A stretch of DNA of 64,000 bases, from the NCBI GenBank assembly GCA_002321895.1, contig DCMZ01000008.1, positions 372,001-436,000 on the forward strand, written 5' to 3'. Position numbers and translations under genes: made by a program. Position 1 is the stretch's first letter, and every line of letters starts with the position of its first letter. Shown in pieces: positions 9,429-17,606 of the stretch. Origin of the DNA: Bdellovibrionaceae bacterium UBA1609 (GTDB lineage Bacteria > Bdellovibrionota > Bdellovibrionia > Bdellovibrionales > UBA1609). The notes below the pieces were generated by a model that saw nothing but the letters and a program-made list of their open reading frames with translations, was not told the origin of the DNA and did not search any database.

Positions 9429-10121
9429 ATGAATAAATTAAGACTCCTTTTAACAGCTCTAGTGGTTAGTAGCTTAGGGTTTTTGGTTAATTGTTCTGAG
9501 ACAACAGAAAATGCGGATGTTTTTGCTGCACAAAAATGTCTGAATGATTTAACGGCGGCAGAAGAGTCCAATACAGCATTACTACAAGCTTGTGCGGATA
9601 AATTGGGGAGTGCCAGTTCTTCGGAAGCTCAAACTCTGAGATGTTCCATTGCTCTGATGCAAGGCGGACTAACCACCAATCAAATCATTGAATCCTTTAA
9701 AGCGGAAGATGATACGGCCAACGGTCAGGGGGGACTGATCTTATCGCTTTCCTACAATGGTACTGTTGATCAGGCGGTGGAAGCGCAAGAACTATGTGAT
9801 GCTTCTGGAAACCAGGGATTGATCGGAATTGCTGGATTTATGGTGATGGGGACGGCCATTTGTGGCGGTGTTTGTCCATCTAATCCTAACGCATCGACGA
9901 TCACTTCGCTTTTAAACTCTTGCGCATCCAGCTGTTCTGCAGCACAAGAGACCGCTATCGCCAATGCAGCAGTGAGTGTTGCTGATGATTATTGCGGAGA
10001 AGAGGGTGACTCGGAATCTTGCCAAGAGATTAACGGAGTTATCGATGCCAATACCAATGCGGATGGATCGATCAACGCCTCTACCTTGGTTGATGCCTTA
10101 ATGGCCGCATTTAATGATTAA
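9429..10121 (+). CDS. Putative lipoprotein, Cys-rich, unknown function
   Basis: The ATG at 9429 has GATGAGG 6 bases upstream and gives 230 residues; an in-frame ATG at 9384 lacks such a site and would spoil the signal sequence. The N-terminus is a lipoprotein signal ending LVNC (Cys22), with Asn instead of the usual Gly/Ala/Ser before the Cys. The mature protein is helical and acidic, with many paired Cys residues suggesting disulphides in the periplasm or on the surface. It follows barrel paralogue 1 and resembles in style the lipoprotein at 12832. No named family is recognised. Confidence 0.65.
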   Translation: MNKLRLLLTALVVSSLGFLVNCSETTENADVFAAQKCLNDLTAAEESNTALLQACADKLGSASSSEAQTLRCSIALMQGGLTTNQIIESFKAEDDTANGQGGLILSLSYNGTVDQAVEAQELCDASGNQGLIGIAGFMVMGTAICGGVCPSNPNASTITSLLNSCASSCSAAQETAIANAAVSVADDYCGEEGDSESCQEINGVIDANTNADGSINASTLVDALMAAFND

Positions 10122-10124
10122 TCT

Positions 10125-11411
10125 TTACTGATTCAATTTTGCTAGGGCTGGTTTTTCTGAACCAGCCGCAATTCCTACTTGATAATCAATCTGAATATTT
10201 GAAAGTGCTCCCCCGGCGACACTTCTATCGATAATTACATCCACATAAGTGCCTTCATCTGCCGTAACCGTGGTGTTTGGCACGATCACGCCATCTACCT
10301 TTACCACAGCGCTACCGGGCACATAAGTTTCGTTGTCTCTAAGGTGCAATGTAAATCGAGTTCTGAGTTCGATCTCCTCTTTCACTTGTTGGCCAATCAC
10401 AGACAGGCCGTCGGTGATTTTTTGGGAGATGTTTTCATTGCTGAACTCAGGTGCTAATTCTACGGCATGTTGTTTAATTTGATCACTGCTGTGGACGGTA
10501 TCTTCTGCTATGCCATTCGCTAGGCCAATCAATTCCAGATAGCCATAACCCACTTCGTTTTCTCCGGAGCTAGGAGTGATTGTTCTGTCTACATAAAGAG
10601 CTCCGTTCATAAGAATAGGGCGGTCTCCTTTGATGGCTTTTAGTTCGGATAATATCGAACTAGGGCTAATGACTCTATTCTCTTGGTCGTCAGCACAATG
10701 TTCAAAATAGGCCACCACTTCTTGGTTATCTGGAACTCTCTGCACTCCTGCTGGAAAGTGCTGATAAGAGCAGATGTCATTTTCATCAGAGAGAAATATT
10801 ACAGCAAGGGCGGCATCATCACGATAAAACCCCAGCCGTCTCCATTCCGCGTACTGATTCGGAAGCATGCTGCGGTAGAGAGAGTAGAGACCTGCTTCAC
10901 CACCATCACTAACTCCTTCTTCTGCGACATTGTTGAGTCGATCGCGCACCTGACTTTGAAAGCCTTCAAGACCTTCGCTAGTGGATAAATCATATTGCTC
11001 AGTGCTTAATATGCTTTCACCGGAGCGTTTATAAGGCATTCCGGAATGGTTACTTTCTACATGAGCTAATAAAACGGCAAATCGGATATCTGTAAATCGA
11101 TCACTAATAAAGCCCTTAACTCCTTCGGCTAATGCTGATCGTTCAGCGTTCATAGATCCACTGGTATCAGTAACTACCAAAATATCTAACTTTTGATCCA
11201 CGCTGCGGGCTGCCGGTTGAGAAAAAGTGGCTGTCTTGCTTTCTCCTTCTATAGGTGCTTGGCCACCACATCCGTCTACATCTAACTGGGTGCAATCCAA
11301 AGATGTGAGCGCTTCCTGTGAAAACTCAACATCGGAACAATTTTGCCAACCAACAAGTAGAAGTGGTAGGCCAATCAAGTAAGTGAATTGTTGAACTTTT
11401 AGTCTATACAT
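10125..11411 (-). CDS. VWA-domain lipoprotein
   Basis: The 428-residue protein starts with a lipoprotein-like signal ending WQNC (Cys25, again Asn at -1). A von Willebrand factor A domain runs from about 75 to 290: the strand LDILVVTDTSGSM carries the MIDAS motif DTSGS (about 82-86), and a downstream FLSDEND strand supplies further metal-site acids. The C-terminal 110 residues are beta-rich, possibly a second adhesion-type domain. VWA proteins bind partners through a divalent metal and often act in adhesion or as assembly factors. The gene is convergent with the lipoprotein at 9429, only 3 bases apart. The domain call is firm; the target is unknown. Confidence 0.85.
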   Translation of the reverse strand: MYRLKVQQFTYLIGLPLLLVGWQNCSDVEFSQEALTSLDCTQLDVDGCGGQAPIEGESKTATFSQPAARSVDQKLDILVVTDTSGSMNAERSALAEGVKGFISDRFTDIRFAVLLAHVESNHSGMPYKRSGESILSTEQYDLSTSEGLEGFQSQVRDRLNNVAEEGVSDGGEAGLYSLYRSMLPNQYAEWRRLGFYRDDAALAVIFLSDENDICSYQHFPAGVQRVPDNQEVVAYFEHCADDQENRVISPSSILSELKAIKGDRPILMNGALYVDRTITPSSGENEVGYGYLELIGLANGIAEDTVHSSDQIKQHAVELAPEFSNENISQKITDGLSVIGQQVKEEIELRTRFTLHLRDNETYVPGSAVVKVDGVIVPNTTVTADEGTYVDVIIDRSVAGGALSNIQIDYQVGIAAGSEKPALAKLNQ

Positions 11412-11684
11412 TTGTATCCCCGTAAAATCCTTAAAACTATATAGGGCAATAGGCGTGCCGATTCAGAAAGTTATAGATTTCATCTAAGTTTGAAAAATTG
11501 ATGAACTGCGCGGAAGTGAGCAGGAGATCGACGTTCTAAAATGAGATCGACCTAATAAAACGCTAATCATTAGGGTTCTTTAGAAGGTCTGGACGAAGGA
11601 CTAAAAAGCCGTCTAGTTTTCTGAACTGTATCTCAAATTGATCCGTCGGAACGCCGATCTCTACATTGAACCAAGGATGGTCAA

Positions 11685-12752
11685 ATGATGAGATTTCTAT
11701 TTTTTATTTTAGCTTTCAGCCTAGAAGTTCATGTAAAGGCCCAGGAGCGTATGGAATTCTACAATGGAATTCGAGCTCTCGGTATGGGTGGAGTCACCGT
11801 CGCGACAGTCAATGATGAAACCGCATTGGTGCAAAATCCAGCGGCATTAGGCAAATTGAGAAATGCGTTTTTCACGGTGGTGGATCCAGAGCTAGATGTG
11901 AGCACCGGATATGAATCTGTTGTCGGTGCTGATCTGGGCCAGGGCTTTAACATACAAGGGGCACTGGATAAACTCTTAGAGAGCCCCGACTCTTATTTGT
12001 ATAATAGGCTTCAACTGTTCCCCTCGGTGGTAGTACCTAATTTTGGAGTGGGAGTTTTTGCAAAGTACGAATTGAGCGCGAGTCTTTCAGAAGATGAAAC
12101 GGAATATAGAGTTCAGTATCTTAACGATATTGCATTTGTGATTGGCTACAACTTTAGGTTCTTTGATGGAAAGTTGAAAATCGGCTTCAATGCCCGTGTC
12201 AATAACCGAACCGAATTGGATGCGACTTACCCAAGCACCACAACTGGATTGGACTTAGCCACCGATGGATCAGAAGGTTTAGGGATTGCTTCGGACGTGG
12301 GGATCATTCTAACCGCTCCCTGGAAGATGTTACCCACTTTAGCTGCGGTGGTGCGAGATGCGGGTGGGACCCGTTACGATTTTCAGGACGGATTGTTCAA
12401 TAGTACAAACACTCGGGCGGAAAATGTAGCACAGTCGGTGGATGTGGGGCTGTCTATTTTTCCCATTGTCGGAAAGGGTGTGAGGTCGACCTGGGCCATT
12501 GAGGCGAGGGACGTTCTGAATTTGGCAGACTATGACGATGCCACTCGCCTTTACCATGCTGGTTTTGAGTTTAACTTCTACGATTCCTTCTTTTTGCGAG
12601 GTGGTTACAATCAGCGCTTTTGGACAGCGGGTCTTGAGTTCGCCGCTGGTAACTATCAGATTCAGCTTGCGACTTACGGCGAGGATGTGGGTAGAGATGG
12701 CGAATCTTTAGAGGATCGTCGATACGCCTTTAAGTTTGCCTACCGATTTTAG
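11685..12752 (+). CDS. PorV/UPF0164-like outer-membrane protein, paralogue 2
   Basis: This 355-residue protein has a signal peptide (about 1-19, cleavage near VKA), then RALGMGGVTVATVND and QNPAALG, the family's N-terminal block. Its end reads LATYGEDVG, EDRRYAF and a terminal YRF, matching paralogue 1. The mature part is a predicted barrel of roughly 14 strands, as in FadL-like proteins. AAGGATGG lies 4 bases before the ATG. Divergent from the VWA lipoprotein gene, it leads a run (11685-14823) of barrel, lipoprotein and barrel transcribed together with small gaps. Confidence 0.75.
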   Translation: MMRFLFFILAFSLEVHVKAQERMEFYNGIRALGMGGVTVATVNDETALVQNPAALGKLRNAFFTVVDPELDVSTGYESVVGADLGQGFNIQGALDKLLESPDSYLYNRLQLFPSVVVPNFGVGVFAKYELSASLSEDETEYRVQYLNDIAFVIGYNFRFFDGKLKIGFNARVNNRTELDATYPSTTTGLDLATDGSEGLGIASDVGIILTAPWKMLPTLAAVVRDAGGTRYDFQDGLFNSTNTRAENVAQSVDVGLSIFPIVGKGVRSTWAIEARDVLNLADYDDATRLYHAGFEFNFYDSFFLRGGYNQRFWTAGLEFAAGNYQIQLATYGEDVGRDGESLEDRRYAFKFAYRF

Positions 12753-12831
12753 TATAGATCCGGGTATTGATTCTGTTTAGTTCCTGCTCAAGGTCACTGC
12801 CTTTAAGGTAAACTTAGAGGTGGAGGATGAC

Positions 12832-13674
12832 ATGAATCTTTCATTAGTTATCAGACTTATTCTTTTATTCTTTGCCTTCGGGTCGTTGAGCTGCAGCTCC
12901 AACATATTGGAGGACTTTGCGGATACGGATTCGGCAGAAGCCATCATTGCAGATGTGGAAGAGCATATTAATGATCAGGATTATGACTCGGCCTTAGCTT
13001 CATTTCAAACCCTATCCGCCACCGATCAAGCCACTCGGGATAATCAGGTATTGCTTGCGAAAATCTATGCCGGACAATGTGGTTTGGATTTCTTGGGACT
13101 GTCTGAGGACATCACCGGTATTGGATCCAACACTCTTTTGGTGACTTTAATGGGTGCTTTTCCCGGTGCCACTTCCACAGAGGTGACCGCTTGTATTAAT
13201 GCTGAGTCTACAATTTTAGGTATCGACAACGATGGTTCGAATCGAACCACACAGGAGAATCTGCTGATGGCCTACATCGCTTGGACGAAGATGGGAACTA
13301 TCTTGAGTTTATACGCAGACACGGATGACGATGGTTCTACTGATGGTGGCTTTGATCCCTGTGACAGTGGGGATCTACCACAAACCGAAGCACAGCATAT
13401 GGCAACTGGATTGGCGAATATGCTGGATGGTTTAGGTAATATTGGTAGTTCCGATGTGGGGGGCGACCAGTTGTCAGGCATCAACGCTTTATGCACATTG
13501 ATCGATACCGTAAATACCAATTTTAATTTTTGTAATTCAAAAGTGATCACAGATGTGAACGCGAACCAGGAACAGGGAATCCGGTCCATTGTGACCGAAG
13601 CTAGAGATTTAGGGTTGGGTGCGAATGGCTGTGTAGATGGTATTGATTCCGGTCTTCCCTGTGTTTGTCCTTAG
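12832..13674 (+). CDS. Putative lipoprotein with TPR-like start
   Basis: The ATG at 12832 follows GGAGGATGAC and gives 280 residues with a good lipoprotein signal ending GSLSC (Cys21). Residues 30-80 look like a short helical repeat (an EHINDQDYDSALASF segment reads as one TPR-type hairpin). The rest is helical with scattered Cys and an acidic DTDDDGSTDGG loop that could bind calcium. It sits 79 bases after barrel paralogue 2 and 6 bases before paralogue 3, so it is co-transcribed with them. No family is recognised. A GTG at 12820 is in frame but would overlap the ribosome binding site. Confidence 0.65.
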   Translation: MNLSLVIRLILLFFAFGSLSCSSNILEDFADTDSAEAIIADVEEHINDQDYDSALASFQTLSATDQATRDNQVLLAKIYAGQCGLDFLGLSEDITGIGSNTLLVTLMGAFPGATSTEVTACINAESTILGIDNDGSNRTTQENLLMAYIAWTKMGTILSLYADTDDDGSTDGGFDPCDSGDLPQTEAQHMATGLANMLDGLGNIGSSDVGGDQLSGINALCTLIDTVNTNFNFCNSKVITDVNANQEQGIRSIVTEARDLGLGANGCVDGIDSGLPCVCP

Positions 13675-13680
13675 GAAGTT

Positions 13681-14823
13681 ATGTTGAGTTTGAGAAACAA
13701 AGTATTAGTTTTTTTAGCGCTATTTTCTATAAGTGCAGAGGCCTCCCAATATGATTTGGAGACTAATGTTCGCGCTTTAGGGATGGGTGGGGCCTTTACC
13801 GCATTAGTGGCCAATGGCGATGCACTGTTTTACAATCCCGCAGGATTGAGTCGTGTGGATGGAGTGTATTGGACCATTGCAGATCCGAGAGTGGGAATTA
13901 GTAATGTGGATACTCTAGCAACTCTGGGGGACTTACAAACCGATTCGGGACTTGCTGGAACATTGAGTGATCTTTATGGAGAGCCGGTATTCTTTGCTGG
14001 AGGGGCAAAGTCCTCTTTGGTGGCACCTTACTTTGGAGCCATGTACTACTATAACGTGAATGGTAGTCTATCTTTGTCTAACCCAGTCTATCCCGAATTC
14101 GATGTGAACTACGCCAATGATCAAGGTATCGCGGTGGGTTTTGCGTTTCCACTCATTCCTAAGGTGATGTACACAGGAATCGCCGTTAAGCGCATCCAGC
14201 GACAAGGTGGAAATACCACGATCAGTGGAGATATTCTGGGAAATTTGGATTCAGCAGATTTGACCAGCGCCATTGAAAACACGGGAACCGGGTATAGTTT
14301 AGATATCGGTGTTAACTTTACCGCCCCTTCAGTAGGGATAACTCCTACCTTTGCCTTTGTGTGGAAGAATGTGGGGCAAACGTCTTTTGTGACTTCATCA
14401 ACCTCCACCTTAGCTCCAGATGAAGAAGATATGATCGCTGCCGGAGCCATTGAGGTGGATGCCGCTGTTTTTACGTTCACAGGATCCCTTGAGATGAGAA
14501 AATTGAATGATCCGGACACTCAATTAGCCAAAAAAATATATCTAGGGGCTGAGTTCACCATGCCATTTTTTGATTTTAGAGCAGGCTTCCATCAGGGGTA
14601 TTACACGCTAGGGGCTGGCCTTGATATGGGGTTAATGCAAATTGATTTGGCAACCTATGGTGTAGAGTTAGGCGACTTTCCCGGTCAAAAAGAAGACCGT
14701 CGATATATCATGTCCATCCTTTTTGAAATTGGAGTGGGTGGATTTGGTGTTTTCAGTGACGGGGACGGTGCTGATGGAGTAGGCGCTAAACGTCGTCAGC
14801 GTAAATTGAAGCAGAGAAGATAG
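13681..14823 (+). CDS. PorV/UPF0164-like outer-membrane protein, paralogue 3
   Basis: The 380-residue product has a signal peptide (about 1-21), then RALGMGGAFTALVANGD and YNPAGLS, and later LATYGVELG followed by EDRRY, the blocks shared with the other two paralogues. It differs at the end: after the strand FEIGVGGFGVF comes a loop rich in Asp and Gly and then a strongly basic tail of about 11 residues (KRRQRKLKQRR), so the terminal Phe of a standard barrel is lost or internal. It starts 6 bases after the lipoprotein gene. The basic tail may face the periplasm or bind an acidic partner; that is inference. Confidence 0.72.
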   Translation: MLSLRNKVLVFLALFSISAEASQYDLETNVRALGMGGAFTALVANGDALFYNPAGLSRVDGVYWTIADPRVGISNVDTLATLGDLQTDSGLAGTLSDLYGEPVFFAGGAKSSLVAPYFGAMYYYNVNGSLSLSNPVYPEFDVNYANDQGIAVGFAFPLIPKVMYTGIAVKRIQRQGGNTTISGDILGNLDSADLTSAIENTGTGYSLDIGVNFTAPSVGITPTFAFVWKNVGQTSFVTSSTSTLAPDEEDMIAAGAIEVDAAVFTFTGSLEMRKLNDPDTQLAKKIYLGAEFTMPFFDFRAGFHQGYYTLGAGLDMGLMQIDLATYGVELGDFPGQKEDRRYIMSILFEIGVGGFGVFSDGDGADGVGAKRRQRKLKQRR

Positions 14824-14869
14824 TGCGTTAAAACTATATCTTTGGTTGAGACTCTATTACTCTCTAGCC

Positions 14870-17599
14870 ATGCTAGATATTCAAACCGTACATGGTATTT
14901 CAGAAAAAGTAGAAGCTTGCGAGCAACTCCATCGGGGTCAAGACACTTGGGTGGTTTCAGATTTAAAATCTAAGTTCGAAATTCAAAAAAAGTTGCTGAT
15001 GAAAGATCCTCTGTTGGAGGAGATGACAGTACTTCGAGCCAGTGAACTTTGGCAAAAATGGTATCAACAACATAGGCCTGATGTGCGATGGGTGACCCGG
15101 GACTTTTTAGTGACCTATATGCAAGAGTATCTTTTAGGGTATCAGCAGGCCTGGGCCCGTGCTCCTGGAGCGGCTCGATCGTTGGTTGAATACCTTAATT
15201 ATCTATTGCCTATTATTAACTCAAGTAATGGTAGCGAGCTGATGAGTGAATGGTTTAAAAGCCATTCTAAAAGTTATGTCCGGTGGGGGCATTGGTACGA
15301 AATGTGCCGAGAGGTTTGGGGGAAACTGAATGGTAAAAACTGGGCACTCGTTGAATGGGCTCCTCTTTTACTACTTAACGATCTTGATAACGTACCCGTT
15401 TGGAATCGCAATTTAACTTTTGATCTGGGACCTCAGCTCACTCCTGTGGAAGCGGAACTGATTCAGCAAATCGCTCAGGTGCAGAATATAAATGTAACTG
15501 TATTTGAGCCCTACCCGGATTGGGCTCGAAACCATAGTTTAACCCTATGGCCTTATCGATTGATCAAACAAAGAGGTTTTACTCTGGATGAACTTTCGGC
15601 GACTATGGATTTTGATCACTTAAAAATATTAAAATCATCACTTCAACTTCGGAAGTTTTCAACACAGCTCTCAGAAGTTAAGGACGCCATAGCTCAAACT
15701 CGAATTTGGTTAGAGAGCGGTGTGGACCCAGAAAACATTTCTATTTTAGCTCCTAACATTGAAGATTACTGGCCGTCTTTACAAGTGCATGGTCGTGCTG
15801 AAAATATCCCCTTAAACAAATCGGTCGTAGCTCGGTCTCATTCGTTTGTTGGGGTATCCAAGTGGTTGTCTGAGATTCGATTGCGGACTGCGAGAATAAA
15901 CGGCGGAAGTTTGAATAGTAGCGATTTGGAGTATCATTGGTTCAGTGATCTCAGCAGTAACGGATGGAAGTATGATAAGTTTAAAAAGCTATTTGCTAAT
16001 ATTTTAGATTCTTCCGATCTGCAAAGAGCGGAAAAAGTGTTTGAAGACTTTAAAGCCGGTCGAATTCAAACGCGAGTGTTTACGCGGGATCAATTCATCG
16101 GTGCCGTCATATCATTTTACCCTGGCGAGCATGATGTGCTTCCATTGGAAGCGGTTTTACAGAAGTTTTTCACCGATGTTCCCGTAACCACAAAAATGGA
16201 CGTGGGTCAGTGGTTACACTTTTTAGAAAAATTGTGTGCCAAGGTGGAAATTAAAGTGAAAAAATCCACGGGAGCCGGTGTTCACTGTGAAAATTTGACT
16301 TCGGCGGAATACCTCTCCTCTGACTATGTCTATATTATGGGAGCGATTGAATCTAATTTGACCGGTAGTAGTGGGTCTAAATTGATGCCTAATGAAGTGA
16401 TGTCTTTGTCGCAAGAGCTAGGGTTTAATTTACAACTCCCTGAGAGTTCCGCCTCCGAGTATGATTTAGAATGGATTCTGCACCATCCAAGTAAAACTAA
16501 AATTCTCTCAACAGCGGTGACCCGCTTTGACGGCACTGTGGAAGCGCCTTCGAAGCTATGGATCATGCTCGCGCTCTTTTCGGGAAAAGAAGAGGGTGAG
16601 TTTGATGTTCCAGGCGAAACTTTTCTAGATCACTTACAATCAGATTTTGATGTGAGTAAATCTGATGTGGCCTATGATCAAGGGATTAAGCCGCGTACTC
16701 ATTTAAATGTAAAGCCAGAGCAGGTGCGCTTATCCGTGAGTCAATTAGAGGGATATTTAAAATGTCCGTTTATTTTCACTGCCAGAAAGTTGTTTGGCCT
16801 GAATCAGTATCCCAGTTTGGATTTGGATATTGATCATATGACTCGTGGACAGATCATGCACAGAATTTTCGAGTTGTTGTTAGAAGAACCTTTAAAGTTA
16901 TCTCGCGACAACAATGAGTTGGAGTCTTTGGTCATTCGGGTTTTAAAAGAGAACGACATGACAGATGAATCCACCATTCGAAGGTATTTGAAGCCCTATG
17001 TGGATTTGTCTAAACGTTTTTTGTCTTTCGAGGCCGAGTGGCGCAGTCAATTTCCTGAAACAGAAACTGTTGCCAGAGAGGTTTGCTTAAAAGGGTTTTG
17101 GGATATGGCCACGGGAACGTTGAATCCGGAGAAAGGGGACTTCCCTTTCATTGGTTTTGTGGATCGAGTGGATCAAAATTCCGAAGGGCATCTTAGTGTT
17201 GTGGACTACAAGTCTTCCGCCTCCTCAACGCGTAATCATGGTTCCTGGCTGAATAATGATCAGCTGCAGATGGCACTTTATTCTAAAGCTTTGGAGGCAG
17301 GACTGGCTCCAGACTTGAAGGGGGAAGTCGTGAGTGCCAATTATTTTATTTCAAGAACCATGCAAAGAGATAAAGGTTTTGTGGTTAATGATGTGGGCCA
17401 TGGCTTAACTCCGGATCCCAATCGAAGTTTAGGCATTACCAGCGAGGGTAAACAGAAGCTTTATAGAGACTCAATGGAAACAGTACAGTCAGTGGTAGAG
17501 AAAATTAAAGAGGGGCAATATGCTCCTGAGCCGCAAGATAAATTAACTTGTTATAGTTGTGATTGGCGAAACATTTGTAGAGCCAAGCATCTGATGTGA
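14870..17599 (+). CDS. addB: AddB-like nuclease subunit with Fe-S site
   Basis: With addA downstream, this would form the AddAB helicase-nuclease that resects double-strand DNA ends for recombination. The C-terminal third is a PD-(D/E)XK nuclease: a conserved His in RGQIMHRIFE, the acidic GFVDRVDQ strand, and VVDYKSS with the catalytic D and K. A Cys in LKCPFIF and three near the end in CYSCDWRNIC reproduce the four-Cys 4Fe-4S staple of AddB and AdnA proteins. The N-terminal helicase-like part lacks a clear Walker A site, which some AddB proteins also lack. I chose ATG 14870 (909 residues); an upstream TTG at 14846 is equally free of a ribosome binding site. Confidence 0.88.
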   Translation: MLDIQTVHGISEKVEACEQLHRGQDTWVVSDLKSKFEIQKKLLMKDPLLEEMTVLRASELWQKWYQQHRPDVRWVTRDFLVTYMQEYLLGYQQAWARAPGAARSLVEYLNYLLPIINSSNGSELMSEWFKSHSKSYVRWGHWYEMCREVWGKLNGKNWALVEWAPLLLLNDLDNVPVWNRNLTFDLGPQLTPVEAELIQQIAQVQNINVTVFEPYPDWARNHSLTLWPYRLIKQRGFTLDELSATMDFDHLKILKSSLQLRKFSTQLSEVKDAIAQTRIWLESGVDPENISILAPNIEDYWPSLQVHGRAENIPLNKSVVARSHSFVGVSKWLSEIRLRTARINGGSLNSSDLEYHWFSDLSSNGWKYDKFKKLFANILDSSDLQRAEKVFEDFKAGRIQTRVFTRDQFIGAVISFYPGEHDVLPLEAVLQKFFTDVPVTTKMDVGQWLHFLEKLCAKVEIKVKKSTGAGVHCENLTSAEYLSSDYVYIMGAIESNLTGSSGSKLMPNEVMSLSQELGFNLQLPESSASEYDLEWILHHPSKTKILSTAVTRFDGTVEAPSKLWIMLALFSGKEEGEFDVPGETFLDHLQSDFDVSKSDVAYDQGIKPRTHLNVKPEQVRLSVSQLEGYLKCPFIFTARKLFGLNQYPSLDLDIDHMTRGQIMHRIFELLLEEPLKLSRDNNELESLVIRVLKENDMTDESTIRRYLKPYVDLSKRFLSFEAEWRSQFPETETVAREVCLKGFWDMATGTLNPEKGDFPFIGFVDRVDQNSEGHLSVVDYKSSASSTRNHGSWLNNDQLQMALYSKALEAGLAPDLKGEVVSANYFISRTMQRDKGFVVNDVGHGLTPDPNRSLGITSEGKQKLYRDSMETVQSVVEKIKEGQYAPEPQDKLTCYSCDWRNICRAKHLM

Positions 17600-17606
17600 G
17601 GAAAAT

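Noticed and set aside
14121..14519. Minus-strand open frame of 132 residues in barrel paralogue 3
   Set aside because: Shadow of a confident gene, with no domain or ribosome binding site.
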